64,000 nucleotides of DNA, from the NCBI RefSeq assembly GCF_002155425.1, contig NZ_MUYG01000011.1, forward strand, positions 62,001 to 126,000, read 5' to 3'. Every line of letters starts with the position of its first letter. Positions within the stretch are counted from its first letter, which is position 1. The DNA comes from Erythrobacter donghaensis. Lineage in GTDB: Bacteria; Pseudomonadota; Alphaproteobacteria; Sphingomonadales; Sphingomonadaceae. The position numbers were made by a program, and so were the translations under genes. Below are positions 26,491 through 34,505 of this stretch, one piece after another. Under the pieces are notes generated by a model, which saw only the letters and a list, made by a program, of their open reading frames with translations, did not search any database and was not told the origin of the DNA.

Positions 26491-28479
26491 TCAGTTGATC
26501 TTAATCAGCGCGCCCTTCTCGGTCAAAACCCCGCCCGCGGAAACCTCGGTCATGGCGTTGCCCTTGATGTTGACCATCAGCGAGGTCAGCGTCGCCCCGG
26601 TCGGCGTGAGCTTGAACGAGGTCTGCCCCACGATCAGCTCGATCGACTGCATCGCCTCGATCTTCACCTTGCCCTTGCTGGTGGTGATCGTGAGATTGCC
26701 CATGTCGAGCGTCAGCGTGTCATTGCCCTTGCTCAGCGTGGTCTTGCGATTGCCGTCGGTGATCGTGTTGTCTTCGTTCTTCTTGAGCGTGTACTTGCGA
26801 TTGCCGTCGATCGTGACCTTCTCGTCGTTCTTGACGTAACGCTGGCGGTCATAGCCGACCTTCAGCTCCTCGTTGTGGCCGATATGGGTGCTGGTGTCGT
26901 AGCGCACGCGCACATTCATGTCCCGCTCGGCATGGATGAACAGTTCTTCCTTGCCGCCCTTGTCCTCGAAGCGGATCTCGTTGGCCTTGGGCTCGCCGGT
27001 GTCGAGCTTTTCGGCCTGCGAATAGGCACTCTGCTCGCCATAGGTCAGCGTGCGCCACACCGCGCGGGTCTTGTTGGCGGGCAGCGGGTAGATCGGCATG
27101 TGCTCGGCGTTGAACACGCGGCCCACCACCACCGGCTGATCTGGGTCGCCGTGGAGGAAATCGACCAGCACCTCGTGGCCGACGCGCGGCAGAATGACAT
27201 TGCCGAGCCCGCCGGTCTGCGAGACGCGGATCCAGCAGGTCGATTTCTCGTCCGGTGTGCTGGCGCGGTCCCAGTGGAAACGCACCTTCACCCGGCCATA
27301 TTCGTCGGTGTAGATGGTCTCGCCCTTGGGGCCGGTGACGATCGCGGACTCGACCCCGGTCACGCGCGGCTTGGGGGTACGGCGGTGCGCGCGGAACTGG
27401 GTGGCAGCCGGGATGGCGACAAAGCGGATGTCGTCGGCGTCCTCATCGGCGGTGCCGGTCTTGTAGGTCTCCGGCGCCATCGCGTGATGTGTGGCGATGA
27501 TCAGATATTCGCCGTTTAGCCGTGCGGTGGGATGGTGCGCCACGTTGATGGTGGTCCCCGCGCACAGGCTCTTGGCGCTGGTGCGCCCGATGAAGGTGCG
27601 GCGCAGCGCGCGGAATTCCTCGAGCCGCACCTTGCTCAGCCGGTTGGCTCGGTCTGCGGTGATGAACTGGCCGGGGTAGTCGTAGTGCTCCTGCGAATCG
27701 CAGGCGTGCTGGCACTCGTCCGCAGCCTTGCCGTCCACCGGCTTGACCGGATTCTTGAAGTCATAGCCGCGCAAAGCCACCTGCTCGTGCCCGGTGCTGC
27801 CGATTCGCTCGGTCCACACGTGCAGCGCGTGAAACCCGCCAAGCGCATCGCTGACGCGATAGGCCTGCGACGATCCGGCCGCGGCGTTGAAGGCGATGGT
27901 GTCGTCCTTGCCCGGCTTGTGGGTGCTGGCCTTGTCGCAGATCACCAGCAGATGCTTGTCTTCGGAATGTTCGAAGAAATAATATAGGCCTTCCTGTTCC
28001 ATCAGACGCGACAGGAAGTTGAAATCGCTTTCCGCATATTGCACGCAATATTCGAAAGGCTCGTAACTTTCGGTCACGCGCAGTTCGTAGTCGGTGATTG
28101 CTGCGGCCCCGAAGACATCCTTGATGATGTCGATGACGGTCTTTTCCTGAAAGATCGCGAAGTTCTGGCGACTCTCCATGAAATAGGTGAAGGGCCGCAG
28201 CGAAAGGCTGTAGTGGAACCCGTCGCCGTCTTCTTCGAGATGGCTGGCTTCGGCAAGCAAGCCATTGAAATGGCGCGCGACATCCGCACCTTCCAGGATC
28301 GTGACGGTAACCGGCTTGCCGATATGCGGGACAAGATCGATCTCGCTCAGGGTGGCGACGATCTGGAGGTCGATCTCGAAGGGGTTCGACAACTCCTCGC
28401 GCGCCGACATGGCGACATATTCGACCTGCTCGTCGCCGAGATTCACCGTCATTCGTACTTCGCGAAATTCCGATGTCAT
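26491..28479 (-). CDS. vgrG: T6SS spike protein VgrG (TssI)
   Basis: This 662-aa trimeric spike has the gp27-like N-terminal domain (about 1-370), the gp5-OB region (about 380-470) with GRVKVRFHWDR and CWIRVSQ, and a beta-helix needle at the C-terminus. The needle has repeated K-x-T-xxG-NRK-like turns and ends near KGALIKIN. There is no C-terminal effector extension, so it is a structural spike that would carry PAAR and adaptor-borne cargo. The frame is open to 28551, but the ATG at 28479 (MTSEFREVRM) is preferred because an eight-G tract on the mRNA sits about 8 nt upstream. It is divergent from the OmpA gene (217-bp gap) and heads the vgrG-unknown-tagH unit. Confidence 0.95.
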   Translation of the reverse strand: MTSEFREVRMTVNLGDEQVEYVAMSAREELSNPFEIDLQIVATLSEIDLVPHIGKPVTVTILEGADVARHFNGLLAEASHLEEDGDGFHYSLSLRPFTYFMESRQNFAIFQEKTVIDIIKDVFGAAAITDYELRVTESYEPFEYCVQYAESDFNFLSRLMEQEGLYYFFEHSEDKHLLVICDKASTHKPGKDDTIAFNAAAGSSQAYRVSDALGGFHALHVWTERIGSTGHEQVALRGYDFKNPVKPVDGKAADECQHACDSQEHYDYPGQFITADRANRLSKVRLEEFRALRRTFIGRTSAKSLCAGTTINVAHHPTARLNGEYLIIATHHAMAPETYKTGTADEDADDIRFVAIPAATQFRAHRRTPKPRVTGVESAIVTGPKGETIYTDEYGRVKVRFHWDRASTPDEKSTCWIRVSQTGGLGNVILPRVGHEVLVDFLHGDPDQPVVVGRVFNAEHMPIYPLPANKTRAVWRTLTYGEQSAYSQAEKLDTGEPKANEIRFEDKGGKEELFIHAERDMNVRVRYDTSTHIGHNEELKVGYDRQRYVKNDEKVTIDGNRKYTLKKNEDNTITDGNRKTTLSKGNDTLTLDMGNLTITTSKGKVKIEAMQSIELIVGQTSFKLTPTGATLTSLMVNIKGNAMTEVSAGGVLTEKGALIKIN

Positions 28480-28696
28480 CGCGAATGCCCCCCCCACAAC
28501 CAAGTTTGTAACGTGGCGCAACCCGGCTTCAGCGCCGACCAAGTCTCCCAAAAGGGGACGGGCCGATCTTGTTCAGCTTGTAACTCTTGGGGCGAAGTGT
28601 TACCGCAAGGTCAACAAAAGACAAATGCCAAATCGGTCTGGTCGCAAGGGGCAAACCTGCCCCAACCTGATAAAGCTTTTCGATTGGAGCCGAACG

Positions 28697-29392
28697 ATGA
28701 AGGTGCGTTTTTCTATCCTTGCTGCCGCCGCCGGGCTCTGCGTGGCGACCTCGGTTCCGGCATCCGCCGACGCGGCGCAGGATGCCGACAACGTCAAGAA
28801 GTGGCGCTGTGTGATCGACAATATTTGTGAAGATGGTGAACGCGTTGTCGGCGAATCGATCGTCGGCGAACCGGTCCGCCGCTTCGATACGAGCGCAACC
28901 GCGCCTGCCGCGCCGAAGACAAAGTCCTCGGTGAAGTCCACCGCGCCGGCGCCCGCTCCCAAGGCCCGGCTGCGTGAAGAGCGCCGGCAACTGTCGACCG
29001 GGCGCGGGATGACCGGCGGTGCTGCCGTTGATGCGCCCGAGTCGGTCGCAGGGCGCGCCAACCTGTTCGTCACCTTCCGCCGCGGGTCTGCCGATATCGA
29101 AACCGGCAACATGTCCGATATCCGCGCGCTCGCCAACGTGATGCGCGATGCGGCTGCGGCCGGGAACAAGCGGGTCATCCAGATCGGTGGGCACACCGAC
29201 GCTACCGGAGACGATGCCACCAACCTCAAGCTGTCGGATGAGCGGGCTCAGGCCGTGCGCAAGGTGCTGGTGGATCTTGGCGTGCCCGAAGATGCCATTC
29301 AGGCGGTCGGCTATGGCGAAACCAAGCTGATCGAAGGCTATGATCCCAATCACGGGGTCAACCGCCGGGTCGAGGTAGTCGTCGTCAACTGA
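28697..29392 (+). CDS. OmpA-family peptidoglycan-binding envelope protein
   Basis: This 231-aa protein has a Sec signal peptide (1 to about 24, ending SADA), a Lys/Pro/Ala-rich linker (70-105) and a C-terminal OmpA-like domain (about 125-231). That domain carries IQIGGHTDATGDD, LSDERAQAV, the YGE motif and NRRVEVVVV. No lipobox is seen, so it is probably periplasmic or loosely outer-membrane associated. Two Cys near the N-terminus (WRCVIDNICED) could form a disulfide. The ATG at 28697 follows GGAGC. It sits inside the T6SS cluster, 25 bp upstream of tssA, and may be the locus's extra peptidoglycan anchor. An ordinary OmpA-like housekeeping role cannot be excluded. Confidence 0.9.
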   Translation: MKVRFSILAAAAGLCVATSVPASADAAQDADNVKKWRCVIDNICEDGERVVGESIVGEPVRRFDTSATAPAAPKTKSSVKSTAPAPAPKARLREERRQLSTGRGMTGGAAVDAPESVAGRANLFVTFRRGSADIETGNMSDIRALANVMRDAAAAGNKRVIQIGGHTDATGDDATNLKLSDERAQAVRKVLVDLGVPEDAIQAVGYGETKLIEGYDPNHGVNRRVEVVVVN

Positions 29393-29417
29393 CACTACTG
29401 GCCGGGGGGCAAAGCGG

Positions 29418-30449
29418 GTGAAATCGATCGAAGAGCTGCTGGCGCCCGTCTCTGACGACCAGCCCTGCGGCGAGGATATGGACGAAAGCGTCGCGTTCGA
29501 CACGCTGCGCGCCGCGTTCGACGACAATTTCCCGATCGATTCCGGGGTGTCTCCGCTCGCCGAGGGTGAGCCGGGGCCGCCGCCAGTCAACTGGCGCGAC
29601 CTGTTCGACGAGATAGAAGGGCTGTGCGACAAGACGAAGGATCTGTGGCTGGCGGTTAGCTATGCCCGCTGCGGCTTTGTGCGCAGCGATCCCGAGATCG
29701 TGCTTCAGGGGCTCGAATTCGCGGCCCGGCTGCTGGAAGAGCAGTGGGATCACGTCCACCCGGTGCTCGATGATCCGGGTGGCCGCCTGCGCGCGCCGAT
29801 CTTTCAGGACATCGCCGGGCGCGGGGCCTTTGCCATGCCCTTCCTTGGCCTGCCGCTGGTGCTCGGCAGCCGGTCGAGCATCAAGGCGGAGCAGCTGCTC
29901 GACGCCCATCAGAACGGCGGCGCGTCCGACAGCTTTATCGAAGTGCGGATGACGCTCGACCAGCTGGATGACGAGGGCAAGGCCGCAGTCGCTGCGCAGC
30001 TGCGCACGATGCTCGATCTGCTGAACCGGATCGAAGGGCTGCTGCGCGAACACAATCTGCCGGATCGCCCCGATTTCAGCACGGTGCGCGACACCATTCT
30101 CGCGGTCGAGGAGGCCTATCTCGCGCTCGCCGGGCTCGACGCGCCCGAAGGCAGCGAGGATGCGGAAGACGATGCCGAGGGCGACGCCGGCGATCTGGCC
30201 GAGGCTGCTGGTGTCGGCGGCGGGCCTGCGTTCGGCGGCGCGGTCAAATCGCGCGACGATGTCGTGCGCGCGCTCGGCGCGATCGAGCAATATTACGCCC
30301 GCGCCGAACCGGGCCATCCGGTTCGGCTGGCGATGGCGCGGCTGCGCAGCTGGGTGAACAAAGACTTCATGGAAATCCTTGAAGACATTGCCCCGGGCAG
30401 CCTCGATGACGTTAAAAGTGTTTTGCTGGAGCGGCGCGATGTGGAATGA
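29418..30449 (+). CDS. tssA: T6SS tail-assembly cap protein TssA (ImpA N-terminal domain)
   Basis: This 343-aa protein carries the ImpA_N signature at its start (IEELLAPVSDDQPCGEDM) and a W-R-D-L segment typical of TssA. TssA primes baseplate recruitment and caps the growing sheath. An acidic low-complexity segment (about 235-255, rich in E, D, A and G) precedes a compact C-terminal helical domain (about 270-343, RDDVVRALGAIEQYY). The start is GTG at 29418 with a GGGGGG run about 7 nt upstream. Length fits the shorter TssA class. It follows the OmpA gene and precedes tssB by 91 bp. Confidence 0.93.
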   Translation: MKSIEELLAPVSDDQPCGEDMDESVAFDTLRAAFDDNFPIDSGVSPLAEGEPGPPPVNWRDLFDEIEGLCDKTKDLWLAVSYARCGFVRSDPEIVLQGLEFAARLLEEQWDHVHPVLDDPGGRLRAPIFQDIAGRGAFAMPFLGLPLVLGSRSSIKAEQLLDAHQNGGASDSFIEVRMTLDQLDDEGKAAVAAQLRTMLDLLNRIEGLLREHNLPDRPDFSTVRDTILAVEEAYLALAGLDAPEGSEDAEDDAEGDAGDLAEAAGVGGGPAFGGAVKSRDDVVRALGAIEQYYARAEPGHPVRLAMARLRSWVNKDFMEILEDIAPGSLDDVKSVLLERRDVE

Positions 30450-30540
30450 TCATGGTTGATCAGATCTTAATTCGGTCCGCGGGGCGAGTCGCGGGCTTTG
30501 GTGCCAAGGCGCTCGCGTGGTCGATCAGAGGGGGAAGATA

Positions 30541-31068
30541 ATGTCGGATTCCGGTCAGAAGTTCATCAGCCGCAATCGCAAGCCGCGGGTGCACATCTCT
30601 TACGACGTGGAAACCTACGGCGCGCGCAAATCGGTCGAATTGCCGTTCGTGATGGGGGTGATCTCCGACCTGTCCGGCAAGAGCGAGGTCGCCAAGAAAG
30701 ACCTCAAGGACCGCGACTTTCTCGAATTCGACGTCGACAATTTCGACAAGCGCATGGCCGCCATCGCGCCGCGCGCCTCCTTCCTGGTCGACAATGCGAT
30801 CGAGGGGGAAGGCAAGCTCGGGGTGGATATCACCTTCAAGCGGATGGAAGATTTCGACCCCGGCAAGGTTGCCGAGGCGGTGCCCGCGCTGGCCAAGCTG
30901 CTCGAAGCGCGTCGCCAGCTCAACGATCTGCTGATCGCGATCGATGGCAAGTCCAACGCCACCGAGCTGCTCGAAAAGGTGATGCAGGACGAAAACCTGC
31001 TCAAGGCGCTCAGCGCGGCCAAGGCCGAAGCTGCCGAAACCCCGGCTGCGCCCGACTCAGCCGAATAA
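30541..31068 (+). CDS. tssB: T6SS contractile sheath small subunit TssB (VipA)
   Basis: This 175-aa protein pairs with TssC to build the contractile sheath. Diagnostic segments are RNRKPRVHISYDVETYGA near the start, ELPFVMGVISDLSG, and the FDKRMAAIAPR motif. The ATG at 30541 is preceded by AGGGGGAAG; an in-frame start 24 nt upstream lacks family support and is rejected. The C-terminal ~15 residues are Ala/Glu-rich. tssC follows after 60 bp on the same strand. Confidence 0.97.
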   Translation: MSDSGQKFISRNRKPRVHISYDVETYGARKSVELPFVMGVISDLSGKSEVAKKDLKDRDFLEFDVDNFDKRMAAIAPRASFLVDNAIEGEGKLGVDITFKRMEDFDPGKVAEAVPALAKLLEARRQLNDLLIAIDGKSNATELLEKVMQDENLLKALSAAKAEAAETPAAPDSAE

Positions 31069-31128
31069 TCCGGTTCGTCCGGCCGCCCTATCCCGGGCAC
31101 ATTTTTCGCGTTCGTAACGGAGGGAATG

Positions 31129-32616
31129 ATGGCATCGGATCCATCGAAACTGGATCAAGCACAGGTCGCAGAGACCATCTCGGTCGATGATTTCGCCGAG
31201 CTTATCCAGCGCGACTTCAAGCCGCGCGACGATCAGAAGCGCAGCCAGATCGAACAGGCGGTGCAGACGCTGGCGCAGCAAGCGTTGGCTGGCGCGGTCA
31301 AGATGGGGGACGATGTCTTCGCCACCATCGACGGCATGATCTCCGAGATCGACCGCAAGCTCTCTGACCAGATGAATGCGATCCTCCACCATCCCGAATT
31401 CCAGGCGCTGGAATCGGCATGGCGCGGGCTCGATTATCTGGTCTCCAAGAGCGAGACCGGTCAGGATCTCAAGGTGCGGGTGATGAACATCGCCGAGGCG
31501 GAACTGTCCTCGATGTTCAAGCAGTATCGCGGCACGCTGTGGGACCAGAGCCCGCTGTTCAAGAAGATCTACGAATCCGAATTCGGCCAGCTTGGCGGCA
31601 CCCCCTTCGGCGCCTTCATCTGCGACATGTATTTCGACCATTCGTCGAAGGATCTCAACATCATGAAGGGCCTCGCCCGGATCGGTGCGGCGAGCCATGC
31701 GCCGATCATCTCGGCGGCGGATTCGAACCTCTTGGGCATGGACAGCTGGACCGAGGTCTCCGATCCGCGCGATCTCGCCAACCGCTTCGACAGTTCCGAC
31801 CATGCGGCATGGAACGCCTTCCGCAGCTCGGACGACAGCAAGTATCTGGCGCTGACGATGCCGCGGATGCTCGGGCGGCCGACTTTCTCGGTCAAGGACA
31901 ACCCGATCGACGCCTTCGAGTTCGACGAAGTGACCGACGGCGAGCACGACAAGCACCTGTGGATCAATGCCGCCTACGGGCTCGGCGTGCGGATCAACGC
32001 CGCGTTCCGTGAATATGGCTGGTGCACGCGCATCCGCGGGGTGGAATCCGGCGGCACGCTGGAAGATCTGCCGCTCTCGACCTTCCCCACCGATGATGGC
32101 GGGGTCGACCAGAAGTGCCCGACCGAAGTCGCGATTTCGGACCGGCGCGAGGCGGAACTGTCGGAGCTCGGACTGGTCCCGCTGATCCACCGCAAGGGCA
32201 CCACCAACGCGACCTTCATCGGCTCGCAGACGGTGCACAAGCCCGCCAAGTACGACGATCCCAACGCCACTGCCAACGCGAAGCTGGCGGCGCGCCTGCC
32301 CTATCTGTTCGCCAGCTGCCGCTTTGCGCATTACCTCAAGTGCATGGTGCGCGACTGGGTCGGCGGCACGCGCGAGGGGCCGCAATTGCAGGCTGACCTC
32401 AGCGACTGGGTCCACCAATATGTCACGGCCGATCCCGATTCGGCCGGCGAAGAAACCAAGGCGCGCCTGCCACTGAAGCGGGCCGAGGTGACGGTTGAAC
32501 CGGATCCCGAGAATCCGGGCTATTACAAGAGCCGCTTCCTGTTTGTGCCCCACCACCAGTTGGAAGGCATGGATGTGAGCGTCAGCATGGTGTCGCAGCT
32601 GCCCAAGGGCAATTGA
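31129..32616 (+). CDS. tssC: T6SS contractile sheath large subunit TssC (VipB)
   Basis: This 495-aa sheath subunit has the typical TssC core. Visible motifs are HHPEFQALESAWRGLDYLV, FGQLGGTPFGAFICDMYF, LALTMPRMLGR and CRFAHYLKCMVRDWVGG. Two adjacent ATGs exist at 31126 and 31129. The second is preferred because GGAGG at 31119-31123 gives a 5-nt spacing to it against 2 nt to the first. hcp follows after 50 bp. The C-terminus, where ClpV recognition and sheath handshaking occur, is complete. Confidence 0.97.
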   Translation: MASDPSKLDQAQVAETISVDDFAELIQRDFKPRDDQKRSQIEQAVQTLAQQALAGAVKMGDDVFATIDGMISEIDRKLSDQMNAILHHPEFQALESAWRGLDYLVSKSETGQDLKVRVMNIAEAELSSMFKQYRGTLWDQSPLFKKIYESEFGQLGGTPFGAFICDMYFDHSSKDLNIMKGLARIGAASHAPIISAADSNLLGMDSWTEVSDPRDLANRFDSSDHAAWNAFRSSDDSKYLALTMPRMLGRPTFSVKDNPIDAFEFDEVTDGEHDKHLWINAAYGLGVRINAAFREYGWCTRIRGVESGGTLEDLPLSTFPTDDGGVDQKCPTEVAISDRREAELSELGLVPLIHRKGTTNATFIGSQTVHKPAKYDDPNATANAKLAARLPYLFASCRFAHYLKCMVRDWVGGTREGPQLQADLSDWVHQYVTADPDSAGEETKARLPLKRAEVTVEPDPENPGYYKSRFLFVPHHQLEGMDVSVSMVSQLPKGN

Positions 32617-32666
32617 CGAAGTAATTGTTCTGATACGAAAAATTTCCAGAGGAACGGAGAACAGAC

Positions 32667-33149
32667 ATGCAAGTTTCAATCTTTCTGAAACTCGACGGGA
32701 TCGAGGGTGAAGCGACGGACGACGGTCACAAGAACGAGATCAAGCTGGCGAGCTGCAGCTTCACCGCCAGCAACACCTCGTCCTACAACAACGCCTCGAA
32801 GACGGTCTCGAAGGGCCAGGCGCTGATGGGCGACATCGCGTTCGGCAAGGAAGTCGACAAGACCTCGGTCGCGCTGTTCAAGGCCTGCGCCTCGGGCAAG
32901 GTCATTCCCAAGGGCACGATCGCGTTCCAGGCGAATGTCGGCGACGACAAGAAGATCGACTTCCTCAAGTATGAACTCGAGAACGTCGTGCTCAATTCCT
33001 ACTCCTTCGCCGCTTCGGGCGAGGCCTATGAAAACGGCACGCTGACCTACGCCAAGATCACCCAGATCTACGACCAGCGCGACGAGAAGGGCACTTCGAG
33101 CGGCAAGGTCCAGGGCTACTTCGACGTCCTGCTGAACAAGGCCGGTTAA
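32667..33149 (+). CDS. hcp: T6SS inner tube protein Hcp (TssD)
   Basis: This 160-aa Hcp forms hexameric rings stacked into the inner tube and can carry small effectors. The start MQVSIFLKLDGIEGEAT and the LYTYAKI-like C-terminal strand region (GTLTYAKITQIYDQ) are characteristic. The length is that of a plain structural Hcp without effector extension. A purine-rich GGAACGGAGA sits just upstream of the ATG. The gene is placed between tssC and tagJ, the usual neighbourhood. Confidence 0.96.
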   Translation: MQVSIFLKLDGIEGEATDDGHKNEIKLASCSFTASNTSSYNNASKTVSKGQALMGDIAFGKEVDKTSVALFKACASGKVIPKGTIAFQANVGDDKKIDFLKYELENVVLNSYSFAASGEAYENGTLTYAKITQIYDQRDEKGTSSGKVQGYFDVLLNKAG

Positions 33150-33180
33150 TCGGCCAAACTGGGGGGCATCGAGACAAACA

Positions 33181-33972
33181 ATGGTCAAGGCTGACGAACT
33201 GCTTGTCTCGGGCAATGTTGCAGCTGCCCGCCAGCAACTTATCGAGGAAGTGCGTGCGAACCCCGGCGATGTCGGGGTTCGCATGTTCCTGTTTCAGATG
33301 TGTGCATTGCTCGGCGAATGGGACAGGGCCAAGGCGCAGCTGGACACCTTGGCGAAGCTCGATCCCGAAGCGCGGATGCTGGCGGTTGCCTACACCCAGT
33401 GCATCACCGCCGAGGCCACCCGCGCCGCGGTCTTTGCAGGCACCCAGCCTGCCCCCATGCTCTACCCGGTCGAATGGGGCGAAACGCTCGCGGCGGCCTT
33501 GCAGGCACGCCAGCAGGGCAACGCCGAGGCCGATGCGCTCTATGCGCAGGTGTTCGACGCGGCACCGACCACCGCCGGCACGACCGATGCCGCCCTCGAA
33601 TTCGACTGGATCGCCGATGCCGATCCCCGGCTGGGCCCGGTGACCGAGGCGATCATCGCCGGGCGCTATGGCCTGATGCCGTTCTGCGCGCTCGAAAGTC
33701 TCACCATCACGCCGCCGTCCGATCTGCGCGACACGGTCTGGATCCAGGCCGAATTCGGCCTAGTCGAAGGCGCGCGCGTCGCCGGGTTCATCCCGCTGCG
33801 CTATCCCGGCAGCGAGGCCGCGGATGATGCGGCGCTGGTGCGCGGCACCGCCACCGGCTGGCAGGAAGACGCGATGGGCGAATATCCGCTCGGCCACCGT
33901 CTGTTCGCCTTCTCGGACGAGAGCGAAGTGCCGGTGCAGGATTTGCGCGAACTCAGCTTGCGCAACGGTTGA
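33181..33972 (+). CDS. tagJ: T6SS accessory protein TagJ (ImpE)
   Basis: This 263-aa protein is of the ImpE/TagJ family, which binds the TssB N-terminus and is thought to modulate sheath recycling by ClpV. A helical, TPR-like N-terminal half (ARQQLIEEVRANPGDVGVR, then FQMCALLGEWDRAKAQLD) is followed by a beta-rich half. The latter has the FDWIADADPRLGP and VEGARVAGFIPLRYPGSE signatures. The ATG at 33181 is preceded by a GGGGGG-type ribosome site. The stop (TGA 33970-33972) lies 2 bp before the tssE ATG, so the two genes are coupled. Confidence 0.92.
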   Translation: MVKADELLVSGNVAAARQQLIEEVRANPGDVGVRMFLFQMCALLGEWDRAKAQLDTLAKLDPEARMLAVAYTQCITAEATRAAVFAGTQPAPMLYPVEWGETLAAALQARQQGNAEADALYAQVFDAAPTTAGTTDAALEFDWIADADPRLGPVTEAIIAGRYGLMPFCALESLTITPPSDLRDTVWIQAEFGLVEGARVAGFIPLRYPGSEAADDAALVRGTATGWQEDAMGEYPLGHRLFAFSDESEVPVQDLRELSLRNG

Positions 33973-33974
33973 CG

Positions 33975-34505
33975 ATGTCGGGCAAGATCCGTCTCACCCC
34001 GACCCTGTTCGACAAGCTGGCTTCAGGCAATGATTTCGGAGGCCTCTCTGCCGAGGCCGACATGCCAACCGTCGGGCGCGAGGATTTCCGCAATTTCGCG
34101 GTCGCCAATCTCGAGCGCTTCACCGAGAAATCGCTGCGCGCCTCGGTGATGCGCGATCTGGCGTGGCTGCTCAACACGATCTCCTTCGAATCGGCCCAGA
34201 CCCTTGAGAACCACCCGCAGGTGCGCGATTCGGTGCTCAATTTCGGGGTGCGTGATTTTGCCGGGCGCTCCATGGGCCGCGATGCCGCGCGTGAGCAGGC
34301 GCGCGAGATCCGCCGCGCGATCCTGCGGTTCGAGCCGCGCATCAACCCTGCCAGCCTGCGCGTCGAGCCGCGCGGGCGGGCCGACAATACGGGCAAGATC
34401 GGCTTCGTGATCGAAGGCGAGATCACCGGCGGCCCGCAGGCCTTGCCGGTGCGGCTCAAGACCGATGTCGATCCGGAAACCATGACCGTCGAAGTGAGCG
34501 AGTGA
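33975..34505 (+). CDS. tssE: T6SS baseplate gp25-like protein TssE
   Basis: This 176-aa member of the gp25/lysozyme-like baseplate family initiates sheath polymerisation on the baseplate. Family features are the LTPTLFDKL start, VMRDLAWLLNTISF (the W-L-L-N-T motif) and a conserved RRAILRFEPRI segment with the invariant EPR. The ATG at 33975 is chosen over a TTG two codons upstream. It is coupled to tagJ (2-bp gap) and its TGA overlaps the tssF ATG by one base. Confidence 0.95.
   Translation: MSGKIRLTPTLFDKLASGNDFGGLSAEADMPTVGREDFRNFAVANLERFTEKSLRASVMRDLAWLLNTISFESAQTLENHPQVRDSVLNFGVRDFAGRSMGRDAAREQAREIRRAILRFEPRINPASLRVEPRGRADNTGKIGFVIEGEITGGPQALPVRLKTDVDPETMTVEVSE

Noticed and set aside
28505-28560. 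Possible sigma-54 promoter (TGGCGC...GGC) between vgrG and the OmpA gene
   Set aside because: GG to GC spacing is 9 rather than 10, and the -12 element is poor.
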